A stretch of 64,000 nucleotides of DNA, from contig JAQFVV010000273.1 of the NCBI GenBank assembly GCA_028023455.1, forward strand, positions 449,489 through 513,488, written 5' to 3'. Position numbers and translations under genes: made by a program. The notes beneath the pieces are model-generated. The model was not told where the DNA came from and did no database searches. It saw only the letters and a program-made list of their open reading frames with translations. Positions 45,123 through 58,934 of the stretch are shown piece by piece. The stretch is from Epiperipatus broadwayi. Lineage: Eukaryota > Onychophora > Udeonychophora > Euonychophora > Peripatidae. Every line of letters begins with the position of its first letter. Position 1 is the first letter of the stretch.

Positions 45123-47508
45123 AAATATGATTTTATTTTTATATGAAAATGGAAACATATATTTTTCTTTCAGTATATTACTAAGGAAAGATATTTATTT
45201 ATGTTATATATTTTTCTTTATCTCAAAGTGAGAATTTTGGCTTTCAGAGTAGCGAGTATATGAAAGAAATATCGTATCAGAGATAGCAAAGAAACCCCAT
45301 TCATAATAATTATTACGATTTAAATTTTAAACACCTGATTGTCTACTCTAAGTTAAAAGTTTATATATGTAATGCATTATTTACTCACCGTAGTGTTTGC
45401 ATATTACATAATTTAAAATTATTTTTCATACTCTTACATATGCATATGTGTGTCTATCTTGTGCAATTGTTTTATTTTAGTAATCAACATTCAGTTTTAT
45501 AATTATTTATTTATATAAATTCAGATATTGTCGTATTCTAAAAGCATTGAAGGGATGAGTGATTTATCTGTGTGTATTTGTATGCAAACGTCTGGTGTTA
45601 AATATGTAGAGGAGCTATGGAAAATGAAATTATTATTGATACGTTCTATGTTTGTAGGAATGAAAGATTTTTCCTCAGTATATTTAAATATTTTTGCCAT
45701 GAGTAGAGTGAGATATATCCTATATTGTGTACATATTATAAAATGATATTTATGAAGTTAAGCGATGTTTTCCTATTGTTCTGGTTGATGAGACAAGTTC
45801 CACATCAATAGTGTATTTGAGATTTAGATAAGTTGTTGCAGATTTATAAACTAAAGAGTTTAAATGCTCCTCATGTGCTTGAATTTCTCTTGGACGCTTA
45901 GTTTGTATGATCATAATAACATAGCTCTGTGTAATTCAGTTAGTGGCTGGGCAAGTGGTCAAATCAAGTTCTTTGTTGAATATCAAAGTTGATATAAGGT
46001 TATAATTGTTTATTGATGTATGACATTGTCCGTAATAAAACACTTATTTAATAATTCCTAAATAAATTGATAATGCGAAAAAATGTTGTTTTCTTTTATT
46101 GTTACATAAGGTGTGACACACACGTGTAATGTAAATAATATCGCGGATATAAAAGTATAATATTGTTAAATTTAAAACAAAAAATAAATGTTTTAAAACA
46201 CATCATATTAATTTGCCACAAGTTAGAAATCATAAATCATCGGAATGAGTATGATTTTATTGCCATGCGTGAAAAGTGAAGTTATTTAAAGTGATTATTT
46301 AATTAAGTTATTTAATTCTGCTCTCATGATTGCCAAATATATTAATTTGCTGTCTTCCAACAATTGATAAAATATCTTCTCAAAAGTGTATATTGTGCCC
46401 AATAATATAATATATTATTTATTCAGTGTTGCATATGAAAATATTTAGATAGCCCAGATATTCAAAGTCAGAATATTAAGGTCTTATTTGTTTGTTAATT
46501 TGCGTTCATAAGTGTATAAGTAATAAATGATGTAACGTATAATAGGGATAATCGCAAACTTATGTTCATAGATTTACTTGTAAATTAAAAGATTGGGACA
46601 AATAGTCTTATTGTGAATAGATTACATTTAATTAAATCTTAAGTGTAAATAAATGATTTGTTTATTTATTAAAAACTGTGTCTTGAGTTATTCTTATGTG
46701 CATTTGTTTCTAGTTTCCACATCTCCACATTCCATACATCTATTACAAAATGAGTGGATTATTTTATAACTGATAATAAAAATGCTGAAACCTGATAATA
46801 TTGTTTCATTGATCCAAACATTTCATGGAATATTTTACCACTTGATAAACTTATGACAAGAATGCCTAGTTAGTGTATTACTTAGATGATGATGTGAAAT
46901 TAAAAGATACCCTATTTCCTTCATTATCTAATTGCTAGCACAGTGAAACACTCTTTAAATTATTCCAATATACTTTTATTATAATTTAAAGTTATAAATT
47001 ACTAGCTAAGATAGTTTCTTTAATATAACTGTGTTATAGATTTCCTGAGATCTGATTTTAGATTCCCAGATTGACATTAGTTTAATTATTTAAATTAGGA
47101 TGTGTAAAATAGTATAGTTGTTTAGTGTTGTGCTTATATATTCTGTCAAAGTTGTATTGTGCTAATACAGAGTATGTTTAGATAATGGAAGAGATCAAAT
47201 TGAAATTATATTTTATTAGTTTGAACAATTAAAACTTTGTTAGCCTCCATCATTTGGTTCATTGATAAACAAGTTCTATATTTTATTTAATGGTTTATAG
47301 TATTTGTTCATTCATTTATTTATATTCTATATGTTATGAACTCCCTGTAACCTCCCACTGAGCTAATCTGTAAGATATACATAAATAAAAGAGTCTCAGT
47401 ATCAATTGTAAATCAAACAAAATGTTAAATTATTCTATTCATTAATAGAATTGGTGCCCTGGGCATTTGCACATATAATGCATATGAGCAGTGTTGTGTG
47501 TGTGGGTA
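45123..47508. other. AT-rich DNA, nothing recognised
   Basis: The frame at 45528-45746 (72 codons, MSYSKSIEGMSDLSV...) has no recognisable domain. No transposon ends were noticed. Confidence 0.45.
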
Positions 47509-47720
47509 ACATATATATATATATATTGTACCGGTCGAAATAACACCACCACCTCAACTAAACGCAAGTCGGATCCATACTCAGCTGAACCAAACTGAAT
47601 TCAAACCCAACTCACCAGCTCAGATAAGTAGAAATGTAAATTGATGGCACAGTGCTATGCGCCAAAAAACTAGCTCAATGGTTGGTGAGGATTAGAGACC
47701 CTGAACTGACACTAATATCA
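47509..47720 (-). repeat. tRNA-derived SINE, second copy of the 19.4-kb family
   Basis: Read on the minus strand: GGCGCATAGCACTGTGCC (tRNA-like head), TGTGCCATCA, GAGCTGGTGAG, B-box GGGTTTGAATTC (plus 47597-47608), a body of about 70 bp, then CGACCGGTACAATA and (TA)n (47509-47526). The 19373-19610 copy has the same order: TGTGCCATCA, GGGTTCGAATCC, ACTGGCACAATA, (TA)n. Confidence 0.6.
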
Positions 47721-50089
47721 GATAATAAATTCTAAAGATAATTTTAAATCGAATCATATGTAAAAGTTTGGGTTGCCAACATAGACAGCGAACCTTAACA
47801 TTAAATAATTATTAAATAAGAAAATTAAGAACTAAGAAACCAAGTGTGTTTAGAAAATATTTAGTAGTAATAGTTTGTTTTGTTTGAATTTTAAATAATG
47901 ATTATATTAATTAATTCTAGTCCTTAAACAAAGTTTATAATTATAATAAGAGTGGCAGTCCTTATTATATGCCAACAAGTATTATGCAATATTTGAATTC
48001 TATGTCTATGGCCCTGACAAGAAAATAAAGGCAAATAAAGGTATTCATTTGTAAAGGACATTTACTCTAATTTTATACGAAAGAATGTGAGATTTATTTT
48101 CACATTTGCAAATCCATTCATGAAGAGCAAGATACGTATTTAGAGCATAACTTTAATCTTTATTAGAAAACTTATTTACTTGGATATAACTGAGAATTTG
48201 TTCGACTTTAATTGAAATCACTTCATCATAAATTACGAGCTGGAGAGCGGGCTTTACCGGAACAGAGAGGCAACAGTGCTGACAAATTATGAGCTATAAA
48301 ATGAAATTGAAAGACGATAGCTGGTCGATAATCTAAGTCATATGGTGGCTTGCATTTTACAAGTCTTACTGCCCTTTGACTAATATGAACAGGAGAGGAA
48401 GTGCTTTCTTCCTTGATAATTTAAAATAACAGAAATATCACCAACCAGCCTAACAGAGCGAAAGATTGCCCTACATCAGCAACATTCGAAGATGATGAAT
48501 TGATAGTCATTGTTTGAATGCTAAAACCCAATTATAGAATGCTCTATATGATGACTTGATCAATTTAATTAAAGTCAAATGAGCTTTTAACTAAAATTAT
48601 TTTAAGTTATTTGTAAATCATATTAATTATGTCCCAAACATCATGCCCTCCTGAATCTTAATAGCGAGTAACAGAAATTTGAATTATAATATATTTGATT
48701 CCTTTATCAGCCCTTTTGCAATAAAACATTTTAAGATTATATATGAATAAATAAATAAATATTTGTGAAATGAGGAAATAGTGGTGGCATAGATTAGAAA
48801 TGGAGCTAATAATTTATTATTAGCCAATGATAAAAATAGCAATCATTTAATAATTTCTTGCGTCTCAATGATTGATCAAACTGTATAAATCTAGTTCTAA
48901 TGAGCAAGAATTAACTATCAGAATTAATCTTATATTACTTGTATAAGGCAAAGGAAATGAAGGAGATCATCGAGTCGAAGGATTATTGGCATATAATTAA
49001 AAATAACAACATTAATAAATTTACTCAATAAATAAACATTATAAAATAAATGAAGCACCATCGTGAGAGAGGAAAGTTAAATTTAAAGACTAGAAGTTGA
49101 AAGAATTATGATATAATTTTAAAATAGCATAAATAAAAGTATGTTTTACAGAGAGATTATTACATTAAAGAATGAAAAGAGCTTTTAAAGGGAGTGTAAA
49201 GTAAAGTTTAGATCTGGCCAGAAAGTTTAAGGTTCATTATGGAAATATCATACCCATTTCTTCCAGGGCTGGTTCCTTAGGTTACATGTCCAAGTTGGTA
49301 ACACGTAGGCAAGCATTTGATTGATTACTTGAACAGTATTTTAATGGATTTTCATGACTTTAGCAGCATGATTTATCTGGAAAGAATTTGGCAGTTACAT
49401 TGAAGATTTCCAGGGGACTTCAGGAACCGTAGCCAGATTCCTGATGTTCTAGCCCTTCACCATGATTGAAATACTATTTCAATTTATCATTTTTATATGC
49501 ATAGAGTTTACTGCACTTCTCTACAACAAAGATGGCTTCTCCTCTCCAAATTTTTCAGAGCTATATATACTGTATTTGATGCCTTCAGGGTAGTGCTTCT
49601 TTCATTATCAATGCCACAAAATCTACTAGTTGTTTTTAGATACATTCCTTTGATAAGGCTTTCAAACTCATTAACTTGAATTCATTTTCTAATTAGAAAA
49701 TAAACTCTTAAAATCAGAAATTGATTTTAATTAGGGAATCCTTACATTTTAAATAATTATCTTTTTTTTTAATTAATGAAACTTTAACCATTGTTTTGGG
49801 AAAGGAAAATCTGAAAGCTTATCGAAAGAATGTAGCTTTTAATCAATAAAACTTTAACAAATTATTTAAAAATAAAATCAAACATTCCTGACGCAATGAA
49901 ACTTTCAAACAATTATATATATTTAAATATTTACAAATATATAAGCACAATCCACACAGTTATAATATATATAAATTCATGAATAATTCTATCATGAATT
50001 TATTAATAGGATTGATCAATTTAAACCTGAAACAAATTAATTTTAATACACATTTCTGTAATAGTTTTTCTTTATGGAAATTAGCATGG
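47721..50089. other. AT-rich DNA, slightly more balanced at 48.2-48.5 and 49.2-49.6 kb
   Basis: Both islands are broken by stops in all frames. No family was recognised. Confidence 0.4.
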
Positions 50090-50225
50090 CCTGAGTGTAT
50101 ATAGCCCCATTGCATCGAAAATTTAAGGTTAGTACAGGGTTTGAAGTGGGCTTATGGCTAGATCTCATGAAGCTAGGATCGAACTCAGATCTGACTGCTT
50201 CAATATATATATATATATATATATA
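50090..50225 (-). repeat. Possible SINE fragment beside (TA)n
   Basis: GAGTTCGATCC on the minus strand (plus about 50178-50188) fits the B box, and (TA)n follows at 50203-50225. On the minus strand the (TA)n lies upstream of the B box, the reverse of the other SINEs here, so this assignment is weak. Confidence 0.25.
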
Positions 50226-50240
50226 TCATTTATATATATA

Positions 50241-50253
50241 TATTTTTGTGGGT

Positions 50254-50295
<42 letters not shown>

Positions 50296-50308
50296 ACCCA
50301 CAAAAATA
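50241..50308. repeat. Perfect inverted repeat centred on (TA)n
   Basis: TATTTTTGTGGGTTTGAA (50241-50258) and its exact reverse complement (50291-50308) flank a (TA)n core. Confidence 0.95.
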
Positions 50309-50576
50309 ATTATTAAATTAAATCACATTGTAAATGTTAATAAAATATGTTAGTATGTTATAATTCATCATTTTTGTTTAATTATATTATTTTTATTTGT
50401 TTAGGTTATCATTACATATTTGCACCATAGAATAAAAACATATATAAAGTTCAAATGTTTCAATGGTATGCTGTCATTGTAATAATAGATATATTATATA
50501 TCTGCAATTGTGTTTTTTATTAACCCAATGCTAATTTATATCTTATATGATATCATCAAATGATAGTAATATCATT

Positions 50577-50820
50577 TATGTTCTTTAATACTTTTATGAT
50601 GTTTTTACAACACATTATTGATGGTTTCAACTGTCCCAGCAATATTCTTCAGAACTGTAACAAACACAATAAAAATACAAGCATATTAATAGATATTAAC
50701 ATATATTTTTATTTATGTGTTTGTTTAGTCATTATTGTAATTCTGAAGAAGTTTGCTGGGGCAACTGAAACCATCAATATTGTATTGTAAAAAGCATTGT
50801 AAAAGTTATTAAAAGAATAA
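50577..50820. mobile_element. Fold-back element, ~244 bp
   Basis: Left arm GATGGTTTCAACTGTCCCAG and neighbours pair with right arm CTGGGGCAACTGAAACCATC. Pairing continues outward to TTATGTTCTTTAATAC / TTATTAAAAGAATAA and inward into AACAAACACA / TGTGTTTGTT. The arms cover most of the element with mismatches and a short unpaired centre near 50700. It has no coding content. The open frame across it is a by-product. Confidence 0.7.
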
Positions 50821-51107
50821 ATGGTGTTAATATTATGTGGATTTCACATTATTATAAAAAAGATAAAGTTATAATCAAGTACATATTAGAATCTTATTTG
50901 TATATGAGAATGCAATGAGCATTTTTTTTCACAGCTTCAAAATGCTCTAAAATCACTAATTTCTACATTATTGTAGCAAATTTTCAATAATTTTAAAGAT
51001 GTGATGTGATGTATTATGGCTTCTCCTTAAACGAAGTCAAGAATATCTCAGCAATTATGCCCAGATAAACCTGTTAGCCACTGTATTTTACATTCCCCAC
51101 TCTAAAT

Positions 51108-51480
51108 TTACCCATAATCTGCTCTATCCCATTTCCACAACATAATATTTGTCAACTCTATAACCTTTATATCTAAACCCGCCTTATCTTTTCCCAAACC
51201 CAGCATAAAAACCAATAATTCACTTTCTGTAAAATCACTCTTTTCATATTTATTTTTTCACAACTTTATTATATGTACCCTTTTTGTTTTCAAACATTTT
51301 CATTCAATTAACAAATGCCTAATATTTTCTATTCTTTCCTTACATAATTTACAAAATAAATCACCCATATTTTTCCATTTACATGTATATTCTTTTGTAG
51401 CTAAAGATCCTGTTCGAGTCTTAAACAATAAACTACTTTCCTTACTATTATCATATATTAACTCATCATATGATGCTGCC
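51108..51480 (-). pseudogene. 5'-truncated LINE (non-LTR retrotransposon) ORF2 C-terminus
   Basis: The minus frame reads SSLLFKTRTGSLATKEYTC then KWKNMGDLFCKLCKERIENIRHLL. This matches the C-terminal zinc-knuckle-like region (C..C ... H..L..C) after the RT of many LINE ORF2 proteins. The final Cys codon is a stop (51300). After a frameshift the reading continues DFTESELLVFMLGLGKDKAG ... LWKWDRADYG to a stop at 51108-51110. The 5' boundary near 51480 abuts the piggyBac-like repeat, as expected for truncated insertion. No RT core remains. Confidence 0.65.
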
Positions 51481-51484
51481 ATCT

Positions 51485-52077
51485 CTATAATTATTTTGCA
51501 AGTAAAAAATCGATAATTTTTAAGTTTAAAACAATAACAATGAAAGAAGGTGGTCTTTCCAAAGATGCTCATTGGTTGTTTACCATTTTCAACAAAAGGG
51601 AATGCTTGTCAATGATTTTGACAGGTCTAAGTTCTTTGTTTTGACTTTCAAAATGAAAATATATATTTTAGAATATTTTTTTATATTTTTTACATATTAC
51701 AAATTATTTTAATAAAATATGCTGAAAATATAATTATTTGATAACAATAGTTAAGGTTTTAGTAAAATTTCTTCACTTTTACATGAATATAAATTACATT
51801 CAAATATCAACCTTTCAAGCTAATTGAGCATGCGCCATTTGAGAGTGTTCAATAAATGAATACTTTCCTCTTCAATCCAAGATATACTATTTATGCAGGA
51901 ATAAAAAGGATCCTCTTATTCCTACGACTCAAATTATTTTATATGAGCAAATCTGAAGTACTGTTGAGGAGAGCATGAGTAGAATTCTCACTTTAAATTA
52001 CTATTTATGACGACATAGGCTGAATTTTATAATTGTTTATGAAATATTCATTTTATGTTTTCCACTGTGATTCATTT

Positions 52078-52175
<98 letters not shown>

Positions 52176-52350
52176 ATAATACTTTTGTTCACTTTCATAA
52201 TATGAAAAATTATTAATTTGCTTTTACAAACAAAACTAAAATGAATATAATATTAAAAGACAAATATATCATTTACTGCTGATTCTGTAATCAACCAATC
52301 AAAAGTTTAGAACTTTAATTCACTAGGCCAATAAGAATTTTTACCAGTTT
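51485..52350 (-). mobile_element. piggyBac-like MITE family, copy 3, interrupted
   Basis: The reverse complement aligns with 40449-41070 from TATTGGCC (near 52330) through AAGTTCTAAACTTTTGATTG and AACAACCAATGAGCA (near 51580) to GATGGCAGCA (near 51475). 51780-52200 is not shared and holds other sequence, including a long (TA)n and one arm of an inverted repeat, so the copy has been invaded. Confidence 0.55.
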
Positions 52351-52603
52351 AAATTTAAAGAGCTGCTAATTGAGAGATTTGATTACTCAGACAATTAAAC
52401 ATAAGACTTAATTGAAAGTATATGTGTTAATAAGGCATACCAATTGATGTCAAAGCATGTAAAATGTAAACTATTTTTATTTATATCTTCATTCCTGCAT
52501 AAATACTATATCTTGTATTGGAAAGGAAGGTATTCATTTATATTATTAACACTCACAAAAGTGTATGCACAATTAGCTTGAAAGGCTGATATTTGAATGT
52601 AAT
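51791..52603. repeat. Inverted repeat with ~115-bp arms
   Basis: Left arm 51791-51905 (ATTACATTCAAATATCAACC, CTTTCAAGCTAATTG, AATGAATACTTTCC, TTTATGCAGGAAT) matches the reverse complement of 52488-52603 in the same order with some substitutions. The arms enclose about 580 bp that include (TA)n and part of the piggyBac-like copy. It could be a second transposon with long terminal inverted repeats. Confidence 0.7.
52084..52172. repeat. Long (TA)n microsatellite
   Basis: About 89 bp of TA inside the inverted repeat above. Confidence 0.97.
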
Positions 52604-52967
52604 AGAGAGATTATGTATATGTGTGTAATCAGAGATAGCTTTTATCTTTCGATTTTGCCAGAATATAATTAATTGCTTGTTAACATTATTGAGGCTACTT
52701 TATTAACCTATATAATAACTATTTTGTTCTAGGCTTCAAAAACCAAGTTGATATAAAAATTTAAACCAGTAGAGATATGTTTGTAAGTATGAGATACAAA
52801 GGCAACATTTTCCAGAAAGGCACATAAATTTGTGTCTGAAGGAAAGAATACTGGTTTTACTTCACTATAATGCAAAGAAATTACCCATATTGTATAGGTA
52901 CTTTCAACTATCTATGTGGTATATTTGTTTTTTAAAATATTTTTACTGTACTAATTATTGTATTGTT

Positions 52968-53009
<42 letters not shown>
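52604..53009. other. AT-rich DNA ending in (TA)n
   Basis: (TA)n at 52973-53010 borders the retrozyme-like monomer. Nothing else was recognised. Confidence 0.6.
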
Positions 53010-53013
<4 letters not shown>

Positions 53014-53420
53014 AGCCTGCTAATAGCTCTATACAAGCTTATTTATTTTATTTTTTATGATAAATACTACAAGAGAAAATACCTGAAGACTTTATCTATG
53101 ATAGTCCCCATCCCCAGACCGGTTTCAAGCTATGGCTCTCATCAGTGAGGAGTGAGGACATTAGATTCAAAATATTAACTCAAGCCAAGCATTTATCTAA
53201 TTCTTAAATATTAAGAAAAACATCCAAATCTTCTGACACCTACATGTCTTCAAACTCAGCTCTTTAACCAAAGAAACTATATGAGCCTGAACTAAATTCA
53301 GTGATCCATATATTAGTAGGCTTAGCAATTTAATATAACCAAAGCCCTAATAGCAAAATTTATAATATTAGTAAAAATCAGCCATATGTCACACAACCTA
53401 TATAGCTTGTATTACCAATA
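53010..53420 (-). repeat. Diverged retrozyme-like monomer
   Basis: Read on the minus strand it follows the 405-bp unit in order: AATACAAGC, AATTGCTAAGCCTACTA (array: GATTGCAGAGGCTTCTACTA), TTCAGGCTCATATAG (array: ATCAGACCCATATAG), GAGCTGAGTTTGAAGACAT (array: TATGCTGAGTTTGAAGACAT), then the hammerhead, then a tail ending GAGCTATTAGCAGGCTCTTT at (TA)n. It is about 410 bp. The ribozyme keeps its fold while much of the surrounding sequence has diverged. Confidence 0.75.
53111..53151 (-). ncRNA. Hammerhead ribozyme, diverged copy with intact core
   Basis: Minus strand. The core CTGATGA is at 53145-53139. Stem II GAGC/GCTT (including a G-U pair) has a CATA loop. GAAA is at 53126-53123, stem III is the self-complementary ACCGGT, and predicted cleavage follows C53117. 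Stem I TCCTCA pairs with TGGGGA (one G-U). Compared with the array copies, stems I and III have different sequence but are still paired, which is covariation. The fold is type I with a loopless stem III, the style described for Penelope-like elements. Stem II has its base pair here, unlike the array copies. Confidence 0.82.
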
Positions 53421-53683
53421 TGTAATATATAAAGAGCCTGCTAATAGCTCTATACAAGCTTATTTATTTTATTTTTTATGATAAATGCTACAAGAGAAAA
53501 TACCTGAAGCCTTTAACTATGATGGATCCCCATCTCCAGACCATTTTCAGGTGTTTTCTCTTGTAGCATTTATCATAAAAAATAAAATAAATAAGCTTGT
53601 ACAGAGCTATTAGCAGGCTCTTTATATATTACATATTGGTAATACAAGCTATATTGATCATGTGACATATGACTGATTTTTAC

Positions 53684-53690
<7 letters not shown>
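53361..53690. repeat. Palindrome made of two retrozyme 3' parts, broken at the hammerhead
   Basis: Arms 53361-53508 and 53546-53690 are reverse complements with few differences: both contain GTAAAAATCAG, the AATATGTAATATATAAAGAG block, and CTACAAGAGAAAA. The spacer holds, on the minus strand, GAAAATGGTC followed by TGGAGATGGGGA, the 3' half of a hammerhead, but no CTGATGA. A partial minus-strand unit, starting close to the cleavage site, is thus joined head to head to a plus-strand partial unit. Confidence 0.85.

Positions 53691-53727
<37 letters not shown>
53691..53727. repeat. (TA)n microsatellite
   Basis: TA tract ending the palindrome on its right side. Confidence 0.95.
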
Positions 53728-53730
<3 letters not shown>

Positions 53731-54129
53731 TGTGTGTTGGTTGTGTTCACTCAAGTATAATTTCAATTTTCTTAGAAAAAAAACAGGTATTGTCAAAATA
53801 AATCAGAAAAAAATCATATAAATATATATTCTAAATAAAAAATAATAAAATAATTCACCTTTATTCCAAATAAAAAAAAATAGTAAAATAATTCACTTTT
53901 TAGTCACGATATTATTCACGTGAAAATTTTCAATTTAATCAGATAATGAATAAAGTGCTGACTTTAAATAATTGCAGAGAATTTGCGATTTTTGTTAACC
54001 TGTTTTTAAATTATATATATATAATGCATTATTTTTGAATTTAATTACATGTGTGTGTGAGTGAGAGCATGAATAATTAAATGTGCCTATAAAGTAATTA
54101 GATTGTTTTAATAAAAATGTTAAGAGTGG
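53728..54129. other. AT-rich DNA between retrozyme relics
   Basis: No feature was recognised apart from a short GTGTGTGTGAGTGAGAG stretch near 54050. Confidence 0.5.
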
Positions 54130-54719
54130 CAAAAATGTTAGATTATAACAAATAATGATTAAGTTATCGCTCTGGATTTGAAGACAGGTAGATGTCTGAA
54201 AATTTCAGATTTTTTATTTAATGCTCAATTATTAGACAAATGATGGACTTGAACTGGTATTGTTAGATTTAATGTCTGAATATTCTGGCACCTCAATGAC
54301 TAAAGCCAGCAGCGACAAACCAGTCTGGGAATAAAGATATTCAAAAAACCTTCTTAAAGGCTATTAATTCTTATTAGATAACATTTGTAGTATGAGCTTA
54401 CCAAATTAAGTCAAATTATGTATTACTTAATTTCCTTGCAATTATAATTTTGTTCTTGAGACTTTGGCGATGTTATATTGTTAGAGATATTAATATATGA
54501 TGTATCTGAATTTAGTCCAGTCCCATGTGGATATATAAGTTATATAACGGAATTTAAAGACATCTAGACGTCTGAAAATATAAGATTTTCTATTTAAAGG
54601 TTCACTATTACATAAATGCTTGGCTTGAGCTTGTATTTTTAGATCTAATGTCTGAATAGCTAGAGATCCAATTGGGTGTTAGGTTATTCGGTAAAGTTTG
54701 TTAAGAGCTATTAATGTTC

Positions 54720-54755
<36 letters not shown>
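54130..54755 (+). repeat. Two decayed retrozyme-like units in direct tandem
   Basis: TTTGAAGACAGGTAGATGTC (54177) and TTTAAAGACATCTAGACGTC (54553), about 375 bp apart, match the GAGTTTGAAGACATGTAGG of the 53-kb monomer. ACTTGAACTGGTATTG and GGCTTGAGCTTGTATT then TTAGAT.TAATGTCTGAAT follow in each. The first unit retains a hammerhead relic (CACCTCAATGAC ... GACAAACCAGTCTGG, about 54288-54337) with a broken core. In the second the core is gone. Both have GCTATTAAT..T at their 3' part, and the second runs into (TA)n. Confidence 0.65.
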
Positions 54756-54793
54756 GAACATTAATAGCTATATATATATATATATATATATAA
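54706..54793. repeat. Perfect inverted repeat centred on (TA)n, plus second (TA)n
   Basis: AGCTATTAATGTTCATTAT (54706-54724) and its exact reverse complement (54751-54769) flank (TA)n. Another (TA)n runs to 54793, the same arrangement as at 13224-13325. Confidence 0.94.
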
Positions 54794-56509
54794 TGATGTC
54801 AGTATTATTATATTGGTTGTAATTCACTAGGTACATATAATATTAGTAAAAGTATTTTCATTTCTAAGATTAATTGTGAAAGTATTTATAAACTTAATGA
54901 CACAACAAAAAATGTATCCAGTAATTATTTTTCCATATATTTCAAGTTCAAAATCAAATCTGAGCAATTAATTTGTTGTTAATTAATTATTTAATATATG
55001 TTTTCATTTAGTATTATACTATAAGTTCTGTATTTACATTAACATGAAGTACTTCATTTTATTATAGGGTCAACAAAATCAACATTTCATCAATCAAGTT
55101 CATTAATTTATAAAACGTAAAACGTTTATAGATTGTATTTTAAAATAAAATAAAATAAAATAAAAATAAAGTTTACTTAAAAGTTTGCTTAAATATTTTA
55201 TAAAAAGATAAAAAAAAATTTAGGCTTTTTTTTACATTGGTAACTATTAAAAATTAATTGTATAAAAATGTTTTGATTTTTCTATTCAAAAAAAAACAAG
55301 AAAAGAAATAATAAATTATCGATTGATTTTAAAATGAAAGAACATGTGGTAAACCTTAGGTACTTCTATTAACAGCAAAACTTAATTACATACTAAAAAT
55401 ATAAAACAAATAATAATTTCTTATTTCAAAAGTTAAAGAAATATTTATGTATATTTTATATGTGTAAAAATCCATGATCATCATCATCATCATTGTCAAC
55501 CATTATCATTCCACTGCAGCATAGAGGTCTCTCCAAATTCAATGACGAAAGCTGTATTTATGTGAAAGAAAGTTTAATGTAAAATATTATTATTACCAGA
55601 TTATCTGGCATCCTAAAGAACGTTGGTTGTTTTTTAATTGGCTGTTTTAACAAATGTTTTTTTTTTTTTTTTTAAGATTTATAGTAAATTAAACAAAAGA
55701 TTGTAAATGTGAGAAATGTACATAGGTCTTAAAGATATTTCTTATGGAGAAATACAAGAACAACTAAATTTCAGTTGACTATTTCTGTAATGATTGGTTT
55801 CTTTAACATTTTGTTTTAATTTAATGTAAATACAAATATCAAACATCACTCTTTTTGCTTTATCATTTTTTAAAGACTTTATTTAAATTAAACTAAATAT
55901 TTTGAATTTTAATAAAGATGAATTAAAATTTACAATTTTAAATATACCTGTTGCTGTTGACAGTGCAAAAATATATTTACTTGAGCACTTTATTAATAGT
56001 TACCTTTTATTAATGTCAGAATGTAAAAATGCAGGTAATTTTTGCTATATATATATTTTAATAAATATAATAATTGTAATACTTATTTTAGTTGGTTGCT
56101 TTAACAATTTTTTTTCTAAATATTTAATGAAGATATGTTTTTTTATTAACATTGCAAACGGAACAATGTTTGCTACATTTTAAAGTATTATTGCAAAGTA
56201 TGTTCTTCATCTGAACTATAATAAAAGATTGATAGACCATGATAGCATGAAATACCTTGAAGTTAAATTATGAATTGGCATTTGTGGTTGTTTCTGCATC
56301 TCAATGGGAATCTTCACCATAAAATATATATTTTATATCTGTAGTTAAAATCACTTGTACTGATTTTTTTGCCTAGTATTTCTTGATTAATGGTAAAATT
56401 ATTTCCTTCACATAAACATAATATTTGTGAATTTGACATGTGATATCTGACAAACATTCATTTACCAATCAGACAACAGAGAAAATATGGATTTTATATA
56501 TAAGATTAA
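54794..56509. other. AT-rich DNA with short simple repeats
   Basis: (TAAAA)n at about 55140-55168, (ATC)n at 55473-55492, and a T run near 55660. The frame at 55902-56183 is hydrophobic and Ile-rich, without a recognisable domain or signal, and is probably a chance frame. Confidence 0.45.
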
Positions 56510-56545
56510 GATGATGATGATGATGATGATGATGATTCTTCTTAC

Positions 56546-56600
<55 letters not shown>
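56510..56600. repeat. (GAT)n then (TTA)n microsatellites
   Basis: GAT repeats at 56510-56535 followed by TTA repeats at about 56547-56600. Confidence 0.95.
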
Positions 56601-58934
<2,334 letters not shown>

